Assembly: GCF_017948675.1 (NCBI RefSeq)
Contig: NZ_JAGFBU010000004.1
Coordinates: 248,001 to 312,000 of the forward strand
Reading direction: 5' to 3'
Length of the DNA stretch: 64,000 nucleotides
Origin: Flavobacterium flabelliforme
GTDB taxonomy: Bacteria > Bacteroidota > Bacteroidia > Flavobacteriales > Flavobacteriaceae
Position 1 is the stretch's first letter; each line of letters starts with the position of its first letter. The notes below the pieces were generated by a model. The model ran no database searches. It was not told the origin of the DNA and saw only the letters and a list, made by a program, of their open reading frames with translations. Positions 28,075-37,314 of the stretch are shown piece after piece. Position numbers and translations under genes: made by a program.

Positions 28075-29262
28075 TTATTGATTTCTAAACCTATTTTGAG
28101 TTACAATACCTTTAATTTTAGCTTTCAAATCTTCGCCTGTATCATAAATCATTTGCTCGCTGCTAGGAAAAGACACTTGTTTTTTATCAAAATAAGAGTA
28201 ATAATTATCATCAGATGCTCGTCGATCTCCTTTGTAAGTAGCGTAAATATTTTCGAAAACATATTCACTTGTTATCGGAAACGTTTTCAATAATTGGTTG
28301 CTTTTAAGGTTTATATAATCAATTTTAGCTGTAATTTGGCAGGATTTAAATTGTCGGTATTCATAAATACTTGCCGTTACAGTTCGCAGATTATCAACCA
28401 TAACTACTTTTCCTTTATCATCTACTACTTCTTTTCCGTTGGCATCAATTAGTTTTTTTAGACCGTCTTTGATGATGCGCTCTTTTGTAAATTCCTTCTC
28501 TTTAATTTGCTCTGGTGAAATATAAATTTCTCTAAAATTAATAAGTAAACCATAATCATAATTAATTCCTTTTTGCTTTGTACTATGATAAACGGTCCAT
28601 TTGTCATTTAACCCTAACGTGCTAAAATCTAATAAATCATTTTGAAGACGATTAGGAATAACCATATTGGTCTCGTTTTTAGTGTAAACAGATATATAAT
28701 CAGAACCCTTAAACAAAGCTTCGTCTAGCAATTGCAATACATTTTTATAATTTGGATTTATTTTGTTTAAATAATCCAAGTCATCATACGCTTTTCTAAA
28801 ATTCATTTTATCAGTAGTAGTCATTAGCTTTTTTGCATTGTTATACAAGTAAACAGACAAAGCATTTTTACTATCAATAATTTGATTATTATAATTTTCA
28901 AAAGGAAAAATGGCATTTCGACCTTCTCTCAATAATTTCAAAGGGAGTACTGGTTTTATTTTTTCCTGACGTTGGTTAAGTTGCAAATAAGTAGTATAAA
29001 TCCTTTCTAATTGTGCAGGATTAGCTTCTTTTACGAGTAAGTTTACCGTGTTTAAATCACGCTCTTTTGCTTTTGCAAATGCCTCTTCCAGTAAATAAAC
29101 ATAATCTTGTTTCCCTTTTTTATCTTTATTAGTTCTCAAACTAGATACCGCATTATCAATGGCTTCATCATAATTTCCAGAACCTAATAAATTTTGAGTT
29201 TGCTTTACTCCACACCCTGTAGCAAGGATAATTAAGGAAAGTAGGATCGTAATTTTTTTCAT
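28075..29262 (-). CDS. large lipoprotein of unknown function, helical-repeat-like N-terminus
   Basis: 395 residues. The signal peptide ends ATGC with lipid Cys17, followed by GVKQTQ without acidic residues, so a periplasm-facing outer- or inner-membrane anchor is more likely than surface exposure. The N-terminal half (about 25-200) is rich in helices, with TPR-like spacing (NYDEAIDNAVSSLRTNKDKK). The C-terminal half (about 230-390) is mixed alpha/beta. I do not recognise a family. It is monocistronic, with a strong terminator. Confidence 0.8.
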   Translation of the reverse strand: MKKITILLSLIILATGCGVKQTQNLLGSGNYDEAIDNAVSSLRTNKDKKGKQDYVYLLEEAFAKAKERDLNTVNLLVKEANPAQLERIYTTYLQLNQRQEKIKPVLPLKLLREGRNAIFPFENYNNQIIDSKNALSVYLYNNAKKLMTTTDKMNFRKAYDDLDYLNKINPNYKNVLQLLDEALFKGSDYISVYTKNETNMVIPNRLQNDLLDFSTLGLNDKWTVYHSTKQKGINYDYGLLINFREIYISPEQIKEKEFTKERIIKDGLKKLIDANGKEVVDDKGKVVMVDNLRTVTASIYEYRQFKSCQITAKIDYINLKSNQLLKTFPITSEYVFENIYATYKGDRRASDDNYYSYFDKKQVSFPSSEQMIYDTGEDLKAKIKGIVTQNRFRNQ

Positions 29263-29438
29263 AAATAATACATTTTAGTAAGTCTCGATAATAAAGACCT
29301 CTTTTTGAGTATCCAAAAATAGGAAAATTATTAGAGTTTTTATTTTATTGCTTTATTTAAAGTTGACTTATTTATTTCTTTAAAAGCATATTCCAGCTCT
29401 CCATTACAATTTTATTGGTATCAGTTAGTTTTATTAGT

Positions 29439-29525
29439 CCTAAAAGGAGCTTCTTTTAGTCGCTCTTTTAGGCCTATAAAACGAACCTTCTCCTGCATAA
29501 AGATTTTCATTACTATCTGGACTAA
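29439..29525. repeat. extragenic repeat, copy C (reverse orientation)
   Basis: Read on the minus strand it begins TAGTCCAGATAGTAATGAAA and contains GAGCGACTAAAAGAAGCTCC, matching the ends of copy A (TAGCCCTGATAGCAGTGAAA and TAGCTCC). It also forms the imperfect hairpin CCTAAAAGGAGC / GCTCTTTTAGG (29439-29472). Confidence 0.55.
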
Positions 29526-29642
29526 AACAGGAATACAATACCCGTTTTTAATTTAAAGTACCGCACTAAATTAACTTATTAGTATGAAATAGTGTTATCA
29601 AAATAATTTTATAGCAATAAATCTAAAATTGATTTTTAGCAC

Positions 29643-29681
29643 AAAAAAAACTCCAAAAGCAAAAGCTGATGGAGTTTTTTT
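29643..29681 (-). terminator. terminator of fahA
   Basis: AAAAAACTCC / GGAGTTTTTT hairpin with a 16-base loop and a T run on the minus strand, 15 bases after the fahA stop codon. Confidence 0.82.
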
Positions 29682-29695
29682 AGGAAGGCTATAAT

Positions 29696-30979
29696 TTATT
29701 TTCTTACGAAAGGTGGTAATAATTTACTAGAAACTTCACCGAATCCGATTCTCACGTTTTCGTTTTGAGAATATCCTTTCATAATAACAGTATCGTTATC
29801 ATTAATGAATTTGCGCTCTGTTCCATCATTTAATTTAATTGGGTTTTTTCCGCCCCAAGTTAGTTCTAGCATAGAGCCATAACTATCAGGAGTCGGTCCA
29901 GATATAGTTCCGGAACCCATCATATCACCAGAGTTTACACGACAACCGTTAGAGGTATGGTGTGCTAATTGCTGACTCATAGTCCAATACATATATTTAA
30001 AATTAGAACGCGAAATAACAGTTGGTTCTGATTTCTCAGGCTGAATCGCTACTTCTAAATGAATGTCAAAAGAATGTTTTCCTTTTTGTTGCAAGTAGGG
30101 AAGTGGTGTTGGTTCTTGCTTAGGACCTTTGGTTTTAAAAGGTTCTAAAGCATCCATAGTTACAATCCAAGGAGAAATTGAGGAGGCGAAATTTTTAGCT
30201 AAAAATGGACCTAATGGTACATATTCCCATTTCTGAATATCGCGGGCGCTCCAGTCATTTAGTAAAACCATTCCAAAAATATATTCTTCGGCTTCAGTTA
30301 CCAAGATATTTTCGCCCATTATATTTACATCTGTAGTGATAAAGGCCGTTTCCAACTCAAAATCAACCAAACGAGAGGGTCCAAAAACCGGAGTCGTTTC
30401 ACCATTTGGTAAAGTTTGTCCCATTGGTCTGTGTACCGGAATACCTGAAGGAACAATTGTAGAACTTCTACCATGATATCCTACAGGAATGTGAAGCCAG
30501 TTAGGCAAAAGTGCATTTTCTGGGTCACGAAACATTTTCCCCACGTTAGTAGCATGCTCTTTACTAGAGTAAAAATCAGTGTAATCACCAATAAGTACTG
30601 GTAATTGCATCTCTACATCTTCCATATTGAAAATGATGATTTCTCTATCTTTTGCGTTGTCTTGCAACTTTGGATTCTCAATGTCAAAAATCTCTGCAAT
30701 TCGGTTACGAACCAAACGCCATGTTTTTTGACCATCAGAAATAAAATCATTCAAAGTATCTTGCATGAACATATCATCAGTAAGTTCGATACCTTCAAAA
30801 TAGTTTAATTGTTGTAAGGCTCCTAAATCAATAGCGAAATCTCCAATTCGTGTTCCTACGGTTACTACATTTTCTTTTGTAAGAAAAACACCGAAAGGTA
30901 TATTTTGAATAGGGAAATCACTCTCTGGACGAACTTCAATCCATGATTTTCTATTTATATCGTTGGCTATTATTGGCAT
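29696..30979 (-). CDS. fahA: fumarylacetoacetase
   Basis: It hydrolyses fumarylacetoacetate to fumarate and acetoacetate, the last step of tyrosine/homogentisate breakdown. 427 residues, normal for FahA. The N-terminal SH3-like domain (about 15-115) starts SDFPIQNIPFGVF. The metal and active-site region carries DYTDFYSSKEHATNVG, PVGYHGRSSTIVPSG, DFELETAFI and LLNDWSARDIQKWEY. It is a single-gene unit with its own promoter, divergent from glyA. Confidence 0.97.
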   Translation of the reverse strand: MPIIANDINRKSWIEVRPESDFPIQNIPFGVFLTKENVVTVGTRIGDFAIDLGALQQLNYFEGIELTDDMFMQDTLNDFISDGQKTWRLVRNRIAEIFDIENPKLQDNAKDREIIIFNMEDVEMQLPVLIGDYTDFYSSKEHATNVGKMFRDPENALLPNWLHIPVGYHGRSSTIVPSGIPVHRPMGQTLPNGETTPVFGPSRLVDFELETAFITTDVNIMGENILVTEAEEYIFGMVLLNDWSARDIQKWEYVPLGPFLAKNFASSISPWIVTMDALEPFKTKGPKQEPTPLPYLQQKGKHSFDIHLEVAIQPEKSEPTVISRSNFKYMYWTMSQQLAHHTSNGCRVNSGDMMGSGTISGPTPDSYGSMLELTWGGKNPIKLNDGTERKFINDNDTVIMKGYSQNENVRIGFGEVSSKLLPPFVRK

Positions 30980-31012
30980 ATTCTGTTAATTATTTTGTTG
31001 AAAATTACTCAT

Positions 31013-31043
31013 CAAATATATTATAATCTAACTATTAACCAAA
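31013..31043 (-). promoter_or_regulatory. canonical promoter of fahA
   Basis: On the minus strand, TTTG (31043-31040), a 19-base spacer and TATATTTG (31020-31013) match the Bacteroidetes -33 TTTG / -7 TAnnTTTG promoter. The ATG of fahA is 34 bases downstream. Confidence 0.75.
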
Positions 31044-31053
31044 CGTTTTTTTG

Positions 31054-31061
31054 TATTTTTG
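31054..31061 (+). promoter_or_regulatory. -7 promoter box of glyA
   Basis: TATTTTTG matches TAnnTTTG and ends 25 bases before the glyA ATG at 31087. It supports that start over an in-frame ATG-like codon at 31051, which would overlap the box. Confidence 0.6.
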
Positions 31062-31086
31062 CATCAAATTAACGAAAATCAAAAAA

Positions 31087-32361
31087 ATGCAACGCGACGA
31101 ACAAATTTTTGACCTTATTCTTGAAGAACAAGAAAGACAAATTCACGGATTAGAACTAATCGCTTCGGAGAACTTTGTAAGTGACGAAGTAATGGAAGCA
31201 GCTGGTTCTGTATTAACTAACAAATATGCCGAAGGATATCCCGGAAAAAGGTATTATGGAGGTTGTGAAGTAGTTGATGTAGTAGAACAAATTGCAATTG
31301 ATAGAGCCAAAGAATTATTTGGAGCTGCTTATGCAAATGTACAACCACACTCGGGATCTCAAGCCAATACAGCAGTTTACCATGCTTGTATTAAACCAGG
31401 AGACAAAATCTTAGGTTTTGACTTATCTCATGGTGGTCACTTAACTCACGGTTCTCCAGTAAATTTTTCTGGACGTTTATACACGCCTTCATTTTATGGT
31501 GTAGATAAAGAAACGGGATTATTAAACTACGATAAAATTCAAGAAATAGCGACTAGAGAACAACCAAAATTAATCATCGCAGGAGCTTCGGCTTACTCAC
31601 GCGATATGGATTTTGAGCGTTTTAGAGTAATCGCTGATAGTGTAGGCGCTATTTTATTAGCTGATATTTCTCATCCTGCAGGACTTATTGCCAAAGGTTT
31701 GATGAACGATCCTTTGCCTCATTGTCATATTGTAACAACAACAACACACAAAACCTTACGTGGACCTCGTGGTGGTTTGATCTTAATGGGTCAAGATTTT
31801 CCAAACCCATTTGGTTTAACAACTCCAAAAGGAGAAATAAGAATGATGTCTTCATTATTGGATCTTGCTGTTTTCCCAGGAAATCAAGGTGGACCATTAA
31901 TGCACATCATTGCTGCAAAAGCAGTTGCTTTTGGTGAAGCATTAAAAGATGAATTTTTTACCTATGCTTTACAATTACAAAAAAATGCAAATGCTATGGC
32001 AGACGCTTTTGTAAAAAGAGGATACGAAATTATTTCTGGAGGAACGGACAATCACATGATGTTGATTGATTTAAGAAACAAAAATATTTCTGGAAAAGAA
32101 GCTGAAAATGCATTGGTAAAAGCAGAAATCACAGTAAATAAAAATATGGTTCCATTTGATGACAAATCTCCATTTGTAACTTCAGGAATTCGTGTTGGTA
32201 CTGCAGCAATTACTACTCGTGGTCTTGTAGAAGCAGATATGGAAACTATTGTTGATTTAATCGACAGAGTTTTAGTAGATCCTACCAATGAAGACGTTAT
32301 CGAAGCAGTTGCTAATGAAGTAAACGAAATGATGAGCGAAAGAGCTATTTTTGTATATTAA
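31087..32361 (+). CDS. glyA: serine hydroxymethyltransferase
   Basis: A PLP enzyme that converts serine and tetrahydrofolate to glycine and methylene-tetrahydrofolate. 424 residues from [15 protein letters not shown]. The PLP lysine is Lys222 in [14 protein letters not shown]. Other SHMT motifs: [39 protein letters not shown] and LVDLR-like MLIDLRN near the end. The open frame starts 12 codons earlier, but a promoter box lies there. It is probably co-directional with miaE through a 114-base gap. Confidence 0.98.
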   Translation: MQRDEQIFDLILEEQERQIHGLELIASENFVSDEVMEAAGSVLTNKYAEGYPGKRYYGGCEVVDVVEQIAIDRAKELFGAAYANVQPHSGSQANTAVYHACIKPGDKILGFDLSHGGHLTHGSPVNFSGRLYTPSFYGVDKETGLLNYDKIQEIATREQPKLIIAGASAYSRDMDFERFRVIADSVGAILLADISHPAGLIAKGLMNDPLPHCHIVTTTTHKTLRGPRGGLILMGQDFPNPFGLTTPKGEIRMMSSLLDLAVFPGNQGGPLMHIIAAKAVAFGEALKDEFFTYALQLQKNANAMADAFVKRGYEIISGGTDNHMMLIDLRNKNISGKEAENALVKAEITVNKNMVPFDDKSPFVTSGIRVGTAAITTRGLVEADMETIVDLIDRVLVDPTNEDVIEAVANEVNEMMSERAIFVY

Positions 32362-32380
32362 CAAATAGTTCAAAATTTTT

Positions 32381-32447
32381 AAAGTCGAAAGTCAATAGCC
32401 TGAAAAAGACATTAATCTGTTCTTTTTTGAGTTTGATTTTCGACTTT
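32381..32447 (+). terminator. possible hairpin between glyA and miaE
   Basis: AAAGTCGAAA at 32381-32390 pairs with TTTCGACTTT at 32438-32447, enclosing about 47 bases that include CTTTTTTG. The large loop makes this a weak terminator or a processing site. Confidence 0.4.
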
Positions 32448-32475
32448 ATTACTTTATAAATTTAAGACTAAAATT

Positions 32476-33069
32476 ATGTCTGTACTAAGATTAAAATTGC
32501 CAACGGATCCTAGATGGGTAAATATAGTAGAAAAAAATATTGAAGAAATATTGACCGATCACGCTTGGTGCGAGCAAAAAGCCGCTACTAATGCGATTAC
32601 GATTATCACCAATAACTCAGAACATCAGGATTTAGTTCAGGATCTTTTGGCTTTGGCCAAAGAAGAAATTGATCATTTTGAACAAGTTCATAATATTATT
32701 ATCAAACGTGGACTTAAATTAGGTCGTGAACGCAAAGACGATTATGTAAACGAATTGTATTTGTACATGAAAAAGAACGGTAATGGGAGCCGCGTTTCTA
32801 GTTTAGTAGAACGATTACTGTTCTCCGCTATGATTGAAGCTAGAAGTTGTGAGCGCTTTAAAGTACTTTCTGAAAACATACAAGACGAAGAATTGTCTGT
32901 TTTTTATAGGGATTTAATGGAAAGTGAAGCAGGACATTACACTACTTTTATTACCTATGCAAGAAAATACGGAACCGGAATTGACGTAGAAAAAAGATGG
33001 CGTGAGTGGATTGAATTTGAAGCTTCGGTGATTGCAAATTATGGTAAGAGCGAAACCATTCATGGATAA
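32476..33069 (+). CDS. miaE: tRNA-(ms2io6A)-hydroxylase MiaE
   Basis: A ferritin-like non-haem diiron monooxygenase that hydroxylates the isoprenoid of 2-methylthio-N6-isopentenyladenosine-37 in tRNA. 197 residues. Diiron motifs are visible: DHAWCEQKAA, KEEIDHFEQVH (ExxH), EARSCERF and ESEAGHYTTF (ExxH). Length and motifs are typical. It follows glyA on the same strand. Confidence 0.94.
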   Translation: MSVLRLKLPTDPRWVNIVEKNIEEILTDHAWCEQKAATNAITIITNNSEHQDLVQDLLALAKEEIDHFEQVHNIIIKRGLKLGRERKDDYVNELYLYMKKNGNGSRVSSLVERLLFSAMIEARSCERFKVLSENIQDEELSVFYRDLMESEAGHYTTFITYARKYGTGIDVEKRWREWIEFEASVIANYGKSETIHG

Positions 33070-33102
33070 TATTTTACATTTCAATAATTATAGTTGTTAT
33101 AA

Positions 33103-33723
33103 TTATTGAACTGTAATATCATGTTTATAAAGCAATCCTTTGACTCCTTCTAAAGAAAACAGAGCTTTCTTAATTTTTGTTTTGGTAGGATCAATCGTAT
33201 AGTTGTAACTCGTTTGAAAATTGGCTTTGTTAGCGATTGCTTTTGCAAATTCTGAGCGGTACAAATCACAATTATCAAAAACAACTTCAGTTAGATCCGT
33301 ATTCATAAAATCTACAGCGACTAGACTGCAATTTGTAAAGGAAGTTCTTTTTATTTTTAATGTATAAAATTTAGAAAAATCCAGAATACAGTTATTAAAG
33401 GCGATTTCGAAAATTAGTTTATCGCACATTGCAAAATTCACCTCTTTAATTTCACAATTATTAAAAACTACGGTTCTAAAGGCTACATAATTAATTTTGG
33501 CTTCGCTAAAAATACAATTATTAAAAGTACAATCTATAAAAGTTACCGCGACAAAGATACATTGTGAGAAATTACAATTTGTAAAAGTACAGCATTCAAA
33601 TTCTTTAAAATTAACTTGCTCTTCAGAATAAGTAATTTCGTTGTATTCAATATCTAAAAAATATTCTGGCATTTTGTATTTTTCAATTCCTAGCAAAGAA
33701 ACAAATTCTAAATTGTTGTTCAA
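33103..33723 (-). CDS. pentapeptide-repeat protein
   Basis: 206 residues, nearly all made of A(D/N)LXX-type pentapeptides with Cys, Asn and Phe in the repeat (CTFTNCNFSQCIF, ADFxNTDLTEVVFDNCDL-like). It should form a right-handed quadrilateral beta-helix. No signal peptide. Length and single-domain layout are close to the Qnr/MfpA gyrase-protecting proteins, but the pentapeptide fold is used widely, so the function is open. It is probably co-transcribed with the upstream small membrane protein gene, 27 bases away. Confidence 0.9.
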   Translation of the reverse strand: MNNNLEFVSLLGIEKYKMPEYFLDIEYNEITYSEEQVNFKEFECCTFTNCNFSQCIFVAVTFIDCTFNNCIFSEAKINYVAFRTVVFNNCEIKEVNFAMCDKLIFEIAFNNCILDFSKFYTLKIKRTSFTNCSLVAVDFMNTDLTEVVFDNCDLYRSEFAKAIANKANFQTSYNYTIDPTKTKIKKALFSLEGVKGLLYKHDITVQ

Positions 33724-33750
33724 ATTAAACAGTAGTAATCTTCTGTAATA

Positions 33751-34185
33751 TTATACTCTTTCGTAATCGCCTTTCCAATTCTTAATTGATTTTTTGATGG
33801 TATCTTCGGATAAATTTTCGGTGACTACTCTTTGAGTTAGTGCAGCGAGCTCTTCATCTGGAGCAAAACGCAAGGCAAATAATTGCGAATCATCTAATTG
33901 ATCTTCAAAAACCTCAAATCTATTTCCAGTTGTAGCAAGATATCGGTATCTTAATTCGAGACGTACGATTCGGTTTTGTAGTGTTAAGGCATAATGTTGT
34001 CTTAGCATGAAAGCCAGACAAAATAACACTATGAAAATAGCGCTGATAAACGACCATAATAATACATCAGGAGTTGTGAATGCAAAGTAAATGCTAAAGG
34101 CAAGAAAAGCCATTATAATAGGATAATAAACAAAATGATGCGGTGGATAAAAGCGAATGTGATTTTTATAAGACTGGTTTTTCAT
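33751..34185 (-). CDS. small membrane protein (DUF6526-like)
   Basis: 144 residues with two predicted transmembrane helices (about 20-36 and 43-61). A soluble C-terminal domain follows with LTLQNRIVRLELRYRYLATTG, RFAPDEELAALTQRVV and a KNWKGDYERV ending, a pattern I associate with DUF6526. No enzyme motif; function unknown. It is the first gene of a likely two-gene unit with the pentapeptide-repeat gene. Confidence 0.8.
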   Translation of the reverse strand: MKNQSYKNHIRFYPPHHFVYYPIIMAFLAFSIYFAFTTPDVLLWSFISAIFIVLFCLAFMLRQHYALTLQNRIVRLELRYRYLATTGNRFEVFEDQLDDSQLFALRFAPDEELAALTQRVVTENLSEDTIKKSIKNWKGDYERV

Positions 34186-34403
34186 AGTTTTTTTATTTTT
34201 TTAAAGATACTTAAAAACAATTAAATTCAAATTAGCCAATCTATATTAGTTTTAATAAAGCTGAAGAATTGCAATTTGTTTTTTCTATTTATAATTATTT
34301 ATTCATTTGTAAAAAAGTAACTAAAATTAAATTATGTAAATATTATGAATTGCTATTCTGTATAAAACTAATAATTCCATAATTTTAGTAAAAATTAAAA
34401 ATT

Positions 34404-35447
34404 ATGATACCAACGAAAGGATATGCAGTTCAGGATGCAAAAACAGATTTAGCCCCTTGGAATTTTGAAAGAAGAGAAGTAGGACCTCACGATGTACAAT
34501 TTGACATACAGTTTTGTGGTGTTTGCCATAGTGATTTACACCAAATAAAGGACGATTGGGGTGGCGCTATTTATCCTATGGTTCCCGGTCATGAGATTGT
34601 AGGTAAAGTAGTGAAAGTAGGAACTCATGTCAAAAAGTTTAAAGTTGGTGATCTTGCCGGAACGGGCTGTCTGGTAGATTCTTGTAGAACCTGTGATAAT
34701 TGTAAAGAAGGCTTAGAGCAGTTTTGTTCTAATGGAAGCACAGGAACTTATAATGCTTTAGGTCAAGATGGTAAAACGCCTACTTATGGTGGTTATTCTA
34801 ATACAATTGTAGTGCATGAAGATTTTGTACTTCATGTATCAGACAAATTAAATTTTGCGGCAGTAGCGCCATTGCTTTGTGCAGGAATAACAACTTATTC
34901 GCCATTAAGACACTGGAAAGTGGGTAAAGGGCATAAACTAGCTGTTTTAGGATTAGGTGGTTTAGGACACATGGCCGTAAAATTTGGAGTTTCATTTGGA
35001 GCAGAAGTTACGGTTTTAAGTACTTCTCCTGAAAAAGAAGCTGACGCTAAAAAATTAGGAGCTCATAAATTTATAGTAACTAAAGACGAAGAGCAATTAA
35101 AAAGTGTAACTGGTTATTTTGATTTTATTTTAGATACTGTTTCTGCACCACATGATTTGAATTTATACCTTTCTTTGTTGGGTGTTAATGGAGTTCATAT
35201 TTGTGTAGGAGCGCCTCCAACACCCTACCAAATCCACGCTTTTAGCCTTATTGGAGGTAGAAAAAGTTTAGCAGGCTCATTAATTGGTGGATTACCAGAG
35301 ACACAAGAAATGCTGGATTACTGTGCAGAACATAATATCGTTTCTGATATTGAAATGATAGATATCAAAAATGTTCACGAAGCGTATGATCGAATGATGA
35401 AAGGAGATGTAAGATATCGTTTTGTAATTGACATGGCAAGTTTGTAG
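34404..35447 (+). CDS. zinc-dependent NAD(P)H alcohol dehydrogenase (YahK/CAD-like)
   Basis: 347 residues of the medium-chain dehydrogenase family. Catalytic zinc ligands Cys41 (FCGVCHSDLH) and His63-Glu64 (PGHEIVG) are present. The structural zinc cysteines are 94, 97, 100 and 108. The cofactor motif is GLGGLGHMAVKF, with STSPEKE after it, typical of NADP-preferring YahK and cinnamyl alcohol dehydrogenases that reduce broad aldehydes. It is monocistronic with a strong terminator. The substrate is not readable from sequence. Confidence 0.93.
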   Translation: MIPTKGYAVQDAKTDLAPWNFERREVGPHDVQFDIQFCGVCHSDLHQIKDDWGGAIYPMVPGHEIVGKVVKVGTHVKKFKVGDLAGTGCLVDSCRTCDNCKEGLEQFCSNGSTGTYNALGQDGKTPTYGGYSNTIVVHEDFVLHVSDKLNFAAVAPLLCAGITTYSPLRHWKVGKGHKLAVLGLGGLGHMAVKFGVSFGAEVTVLSTSPEKEADAKKLGAHKFIVTKDEEQLKSVTGYFDFILDTVSAPHDLNLYLSLLGVNGVHICVGAPPTPYQIHAFSLIGGRKSLAGSLIGGLPETQEMLDYCAEHNIVSDIEMIDIKNVHEAYDRMMKGDVRYRFVIDMASL

Positions 35448-35475
35448 CAAAATCAAATTCGTAGAACATAAACAT

Positions 35476-35508
35476 AAAAAACGCTGCAGATTACTGCAGC
35501 GTTTTTTT
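35476..35508 (+). terminator. terminator of the alcohol dehydrogenase gene
   Basis: AAAAACGCTGCAG / CTGCAGCGTTTTT with a short ATTA loop and seven T, 28 bases after the stop codon. It is probably also usable in the other direction. Confidence 0.93.
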
Positions 35509-35569
35509 AATTAGGAATGTTTCAATTTTTTATTGTAAATAAAAACATGTTTATAAATTGTTTTTCTTG

Positions 35570-37297
35570 CTAGGTATCAGCTTGTAGTGCAATGCTAAAA
35601 GTACTTCCTAATCCCAGTTCGCTTTTTACACTTATTATACCATTTTGAGCTTCAATAAATTCTTTGCTAATGGCTAAACCTAATCCAGTTCCTAATTTAT
35701 GACTTCCTGGAATTTGGAAATATTTATCAAAAACTTTATTCTTGTAATGACTATCAATCCCTTTTCCTTTGTCTATAACTTCAAAAAGGATTGTGTTATT
35801 CTCTTGTCTTACTTTGACAATAATATTACTATTTTCAGAGGAATAGGTGATCGCATTTGTTAAAAAGTTGATAAGAACCCAAGCAGTTTTATCGGTATCG
35901 GCTTTTACAAAAGGCAAGTTTTCTTGGGCATCAATAATGATTTTTATTGCTTTTTGATCGGCTTTTACTTTTACAGCCGCTATCGCATAATTTATTATTT
36001 CGTAAGGATTGTTGTTTTCTATAGTTAGATGTATGTTTCCCGTTTCTACTTGAGATAAATCCAGTAATTCTCCGGTAATTTTCAGCAATCTTTCGCTATC
36101 TTCTTTGATACTTGTAATTAGCTGTTTTTGATCCTCATTCATCTTTCCAGTATCTTCTTTCTCAAGAATTTGTAAACTCATTTTTATCGAAGAAATAGGC
36201 GTTTTTAATTCATGAGAAACCGTAGCTATAAAATTGGTTTTTGCAAAATCTAGCTCTTTAAAAACAGTAATATTTCTTAGAATGATTACATCACCAATAT
36301 CAATTGTTTGGTCTTCACCCGTTGGTTTAATAGTAATATTTACAATTTCTTTTTCGAAATAACTTTCAATATTATCTGCAAAAATCTTCATCGGTTCCAC
36401 TTTCTGTTTGCCATCAAGCAGTGTACTTACTATAAGTGATTTCATCAAATCATTAGTAAGAGCTAGAGTAGTGGCCAATTGTCCTACAACTTCACTAGAC
36501 TTTAAACCAATGATTTTCAATGCTTCATTATTTACAAATAATATAGTTCCTGTATTGTCCAATCCAATAATTGGATCGTGCATATTATTGATCAAGGTTT
36601 CTAATCGTTTTTTCTCAAATGATAATTTGTGTAAGTTACTGCTACTGTATTCTTGTAATTTCTCCGCCATTGAATTGAATGATTTTGCTAAATCTCCAAA
36701 TTCATTATGATTCATAAAGTGTACTCTTTGCGAATAATTTTTGTTGGCAATTTCCTTGATACTATCTGTCAGTTCTTTAATAGGATTGGCAATATTATTA
36801 GGTAAATTTACTAGTAAATTAAAAGCAATCAAGAAACATAACGTTCCTGTAATAGCAATCCATAAGTTGGCCGTTTCAGCAGTATGAGTTGCCACATCGC
36901 TTTTTTGCTTAATGGCATTCATATTCAATTTCATTATTTCAAAAATATCTTGCCGAATTTGATTTTTTACTGACTCGTTGCTGAAATCATTTTTAAGTGT
37001 GATGAATTTTTTTTCCAGATTAATGTTAGCATTTTTTTCACCAATTTCAGTTGCATTTTTCATCTGCCTTTTAAGATTTTTTTCGAAAACAGAAAAATCT
37101 ATATTTTTATCGGCACTAATTTTTTCTAATGAAAGCAACATATTACGAGAATATTCTAACGTATTATAATTCGCTTTTAATATATTTTGAGTGTCTATTT
37201 TTATCAAAAAAACAGAATAAGCACTTATCAAGGAAAGGATAATAATCATTAAGAACAACAATCCGACACCCAGATTCAATTTGGTTTTTATTTTCAT
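35570..37297 (-). CDS. membrane histidine kinase of the split Kdp sensor
   Basis: 575 residues. A first transmembrane helix (about 9-31), a periplasmic helical region (32-143) and a second helix (about 145-165) precede HAMP (166-220) and PAS (232-340). The dimerisation domain carries His362 in TVSHELKTP. The ATPase domain has N-box NFLTNAITYSSE, DKGKGID and GTGLGLAISKE. It is encoded 17 bases after the KdpD N-domain protein, so it very likely supplies the kinase half missing from that protein. It lacks the four-helix DUF4118 region of classic KdpD. Its partner is presumably the NtrC-type regulator at the other end of the locus. Confidence 0.93.
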   Translation of the reverse strand: MKIKTKLNLGVGLLFLMIIILSLISAYSVFLIKIDTQNILKANYNTLEYSRNMLLSLEKISADKNIDFSVFEKNLKRQMKNATEIGEKNANINLEKKFITLKNDFSNESVKNQIRQDIFEIMKLNMNAIKQKSDVATHTAETANLWIAITGTLCFLIAFNLLVNLPNNIANPIKELTDSIKEIANKNYSQRVHFMNHNEFGDLAKSFNSMAEKLQEYSSSNLHKLSFEKKRLETLINNMHDPIIGLDNTGTILFVNNEALKIIGLKSSEVVGQLATTLALTNDLMKSLIVSTLLDGKQKVEPMKIFADNIESYFEKEIVNITIKPTGEDQTIDIGDVIILRNITVFKELDFAKTNFIATVSHELKTPISSIKMSLQILEKEDTGKMNEDQKQLITSIKEDSERLLKITGELLDLSQVETGNIHLTIENNNPYEIINYAIAAVKVKADQKAIKIIIDAQENLPFVKADTDKTAWVLINFLTNAITYSSENSNIIVKVRQENNTILFEVIDKGKGIDSHYKNKVFDKYFQIPGSHKLGTGLGLAISKEFIEAQNGIISVKSELGLGSTFSIALQADT

Positions 37298-37314
37298 AAT
37301 GATGCAATTAACAG

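Larger units (their letters stand above)
29263..29695. other. 433-base gap with extragenic repeat copy C
   Basis: It lies between the lipoprotein gene and fahA. It holds the fahA terminator (29643-29681) and repeat copy C (29439-29525). A 32-codon open frame (29440-29538, minus, TTG start) coincides with the repeat and is not taken as a gene. The rest is AT-rich with nothing recognised. Confidence 0.45.

Noticed and set aside
29440..29538. 32-codon open frame in the lipoprotein-fahA gap
   Set aside because: It coincides with extragenic repeat copy C, which explains its non-random look.
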